Of a DNA stretch of 7,581 nucleotides, positions 6,100 through 7,581 are shown one piece after another. The position numbers and the translations under genes are program-made. Location: contig JAITTM010000159.1 in assembly GCA_031286975.1 (NCBI GenBank), positions 1 through 7,581 on the forward strand. The letters are read 5' to 3'. Numbering within the stretch: position 1 is the stretch's first letter; each line of letters begins with the position of its first letter. Under the pieces are notes generated by a model that worked only from the letters and a program-made list of their open reading frames with translations, was not told the DNA's origin and made no database searches. Source of the DNA: Coriobacteriales bacterium. GTDB taxonomy: Bacteria > Actinomycetota > Coriobacteriia > Coriobacteriales > UBA8131.

Positions 6100-6855
6100 A
6101 TGGCACTCATAACCTGCAAAAAGGCCGCGTTTTGCTACGAGGGCACCTGCGTCGTGTCGGGGCTCGATTTTTGTGTGGGTTTTGGCGACTACCTCTGCGT
6201 CGTGGGCGAGAACGGCAGCGGCAAAAGCACCCTTATCAAAGGCATCCTCGGCCTCAAGCACCCAAGCGATGGCCGTATCGACTTTGGAGAAGGACTCACG
6301 CGGCAAGACATCGGCTACCTGCCCCAACAAAACAGCATCCAGAAGAGCTTTCCCGCCAGCGTACAGGAGGTCGTGCTGCTGGGGCGCCTGGCCAAACACG
6401 GTCTGCGCCCCTTCTACACGCGGCGCGACCGGCAGGCCGCCTCCCAGGTCATGGAGCAACTGGGCATCAGCGGGCTTGCGCGCGCAGGTTTTGGCGAACT
6501 CAGCGGTGGCCAGCAGCAGCGGGTTCTACTGGCACGCGCGCTTTGCGCCGCCCCCGACGGCCTCAAAGTGCTCATCTTGGACGAGCCGATGAACGGCCTC
6601 GACCCCGTTATCAAGCAGGAGCTCTACCAACTCATACAGCACATCAACACGCAGCAGAACATCGCCATCATCATGGTGACGCACGATGTGCAGAATGCCG
6701 TGCGCTATGCCAGCCATCTGCTGCTGCTTGACCGCAGGCAGGAGTTCTACGGCACTGCCCACGCCTTTCAGCACAGCACGCTGGGACAAGATCTCCTGCG
6801 TGACTCCTGCGGCAACCACTGCGCAGTCTGTGGCCTGACGGTTGGGGGGCGTTGA
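6100..6855 (+). CDS. znuC: Zinc ABC transporter ATP-binding protein
   Basis: This cytoplasmic ATPase powers zinc import with the permease encoded next. In its 251 residues, Walker A is GENGSGKST (36-44), the Q-loop glutamine is Gln76 in LPQQ, the signature is LSGGQ (134-138), Walker B is VLILDEP (157-163) with catalytic Glu162, and the H-loop is His195 (VTHD). All are intact. The overall sequence fits the metal-type ABC ATPases (ZnuC, AdcC, MntB). The C-terminus has a CGNHCAVC cluster (237-244) that could bind metal. The ATG follows the previous stop with no gap. AGGGAGG, 11 bases upstream, is the ribosome site, rather far but strong. Confidence 0.93.
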   Translation: MALITCKKAAFCYEGTCVVSGLDFCVGFGDYLCVVGENGSGKSTLIKGILGLKHPSDGRIDFGEGLTRQDIGYLPQQNSIQKSFPASVQEVVLLGRLAKHGLRPFYTRRDRQAASQVMEQLGISGLARAGFGELSGGQQQRVLLARALCAAPDGLKVLILDEPMNGLDPVIKQELYQLIQHINTQQNIAIIMVTHDVQNAVRYASHLLLLDRRQEFYGTAHAFQHSTLGQDLLRDSCGNHCAVCGLTVGGR

Positions 6856-7581
6856 TGTTCGAACTTCTCACCCAGATGTTCTCGTTCGCCTTTCTCACAC
6901 GGGCGCTTATCGTGGGATTACTGGTCTCACTCTGCGCATCACTGCTGGGCGTGAGCCTGGTGCTCAAGCGCTGCTCCAACATCGGCGATGGCCTCTCGCA
7001 CGTGGGCTTTGGTTCGCTAGCGGTTGCCACAGCATTCAACTGGGCGCCGCTTGCGGTCTCCCTTCCCGTGGTGGTGGCCGCTGCCTTCTTGCTGCTGCGC
7101 CTCAGCGAAAGCAGCCGTATCAAGGGCGACGGCGCCATCGCGCTCATATCCGCCAGCGCGGTCGCCATCGGCGTCTTTGTCGTCTCGATGACCACCGGCA
7201 TGAACACCGATGTGGACAACTACCTCTTTGGCAGCATCCTCGCACTCAGCCCCGACGACGTGGTGCTCAGCGTGCTGCTCTGCCTGGTTGTGCTCGTGCT
7301 TTTTGGCCTGTTCTACCACAAGATCTTCGCCATCACCTTCGACGAGACCTTCGCGCAGGCAACCGGCATCAAGGCGGGTCTCTACAACACCCTGCTTGCC
7401 GTGCTCACCGCGCTCACCATCGTCTTGGGTATGCGCGTCATGGGCGCCCTGCTCATCTCGAGCTTGGTCATATTCCCGGCGCTCAGCTCGATGTGGCTCT
7501 GCAAGCGCTTCTCGACGGTCACCCTCTGCTCGGCGGCAATCGCCGTGTTCTGCTTTTTGGTCGGCCTGCTGGTCTCATACC
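6855..7581 (+). CDS. znuB: Zinc ABC transporter permease, 3' end outside window
   Basis: This is the membrane channel of the zinc importer, ABC-3 family (ZnuB, AdcB, TroC type). The ATG shares one base with the znuC stop (TGATG), with a G-run (6844-6849) as ribosome site. The frame stays open to the window end, giving 242 residues of an expected 260-290. Hydrophobic segments lie at about 13-37, 63-82, 93-113, 134-155, 178-212 (two helices) and 221-242. The conserved SNIGDGLSHVGFGSLAVA (41-58) and GALLISSLVIFPALSS (197-212) are the family's two best-known motifs. It completes the lipoprotein-ATPase-permease set in one transcript. Confidence 0.93.
   Translation, partial: MFELLTQMFSFAFLTRALIVGLLVSLCASLLGVSLVLKRCSNIGDGLSHVGFGSLAVATAFNWAPLAVSLPVVVAAAFLLLRLSESSRIKGDGAIALISASAVAIGVFVVSMTTGMNTDVDNYLFGSILALSPDDVVLSVLLCLVVLVLFGLFYHKIFAITFDETFAQATGIKAGLYNTLLAVLTALTIVLGMRVMGALLISSLVIFPALSSMWLCKRFSTVTLCSAAIAVFCFLVGLLVSY

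Overview
The window is a GC-rich, one-directional stretch (all genes on +) that reads as bacterial chromosome. It carries two well-known gene blocks with one small redox gene between them. The GC bias, tightly overlapping genes, a lipoprotein-type zinc-binding protein and the sequence style of the proteins suggest a Gram-positive actinobacterium, perhaps a Coriobacteriia member. That placement is inference from pattern memory, not from a search.

Bases 1-4031 hold the distal part of a tryptophan operon in the order trpD (5' end cut by the window edge), trpC, trpF, trpB, trpA. Gaps are 2 bases or less, and three of the four junctions overlap (4, 4 and 8 bases), so translational coupling is likely. 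Together these enzymes take anthranilate and PRPP to tryptophan. The conserved catalytic residues I checked are present. The one deviation is Glu instead of Asp at the second acidic position of TrpA.

Bases 4032-4233 are non-coding. They contain a weak terminator-like hairpin and a long nested inverted repeat: a 15-bp stem with a 7-base loop inside a second 7-bp stem. Bases 4234-4545 encode a 103-residue thioredoxin-fold [2Fe-2S] ferredoxin with no obvious partner. Bases 4546-4684 contain a hairpin with a U-tract on the minus strand, a good sigma-70-type promoter and a 16-bp near-palindrome just downstream of it.

Bases 4685-7581 form a zinc-uptake operon: a Fur-family regulator (Zur-like), a lipoprotein zinc-binding protein (ZnuA-like) with a His/Asp-rich loop, an ABC ATPase (ZnuC-like) and a membrane permease (ZnuB-like, cut by the window end). 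The genes overlap or abut. The natural reading is that the regulator senses zinc and represses its own operon through the palindrome, which controls the high-affinity importer. I found no RNA gene, mobile element or CRISPR array, and no evidence for a wholly new system. The most worthwhile leads are the non-coding structures and the non-canonical metal site of the zinc-binding protein.
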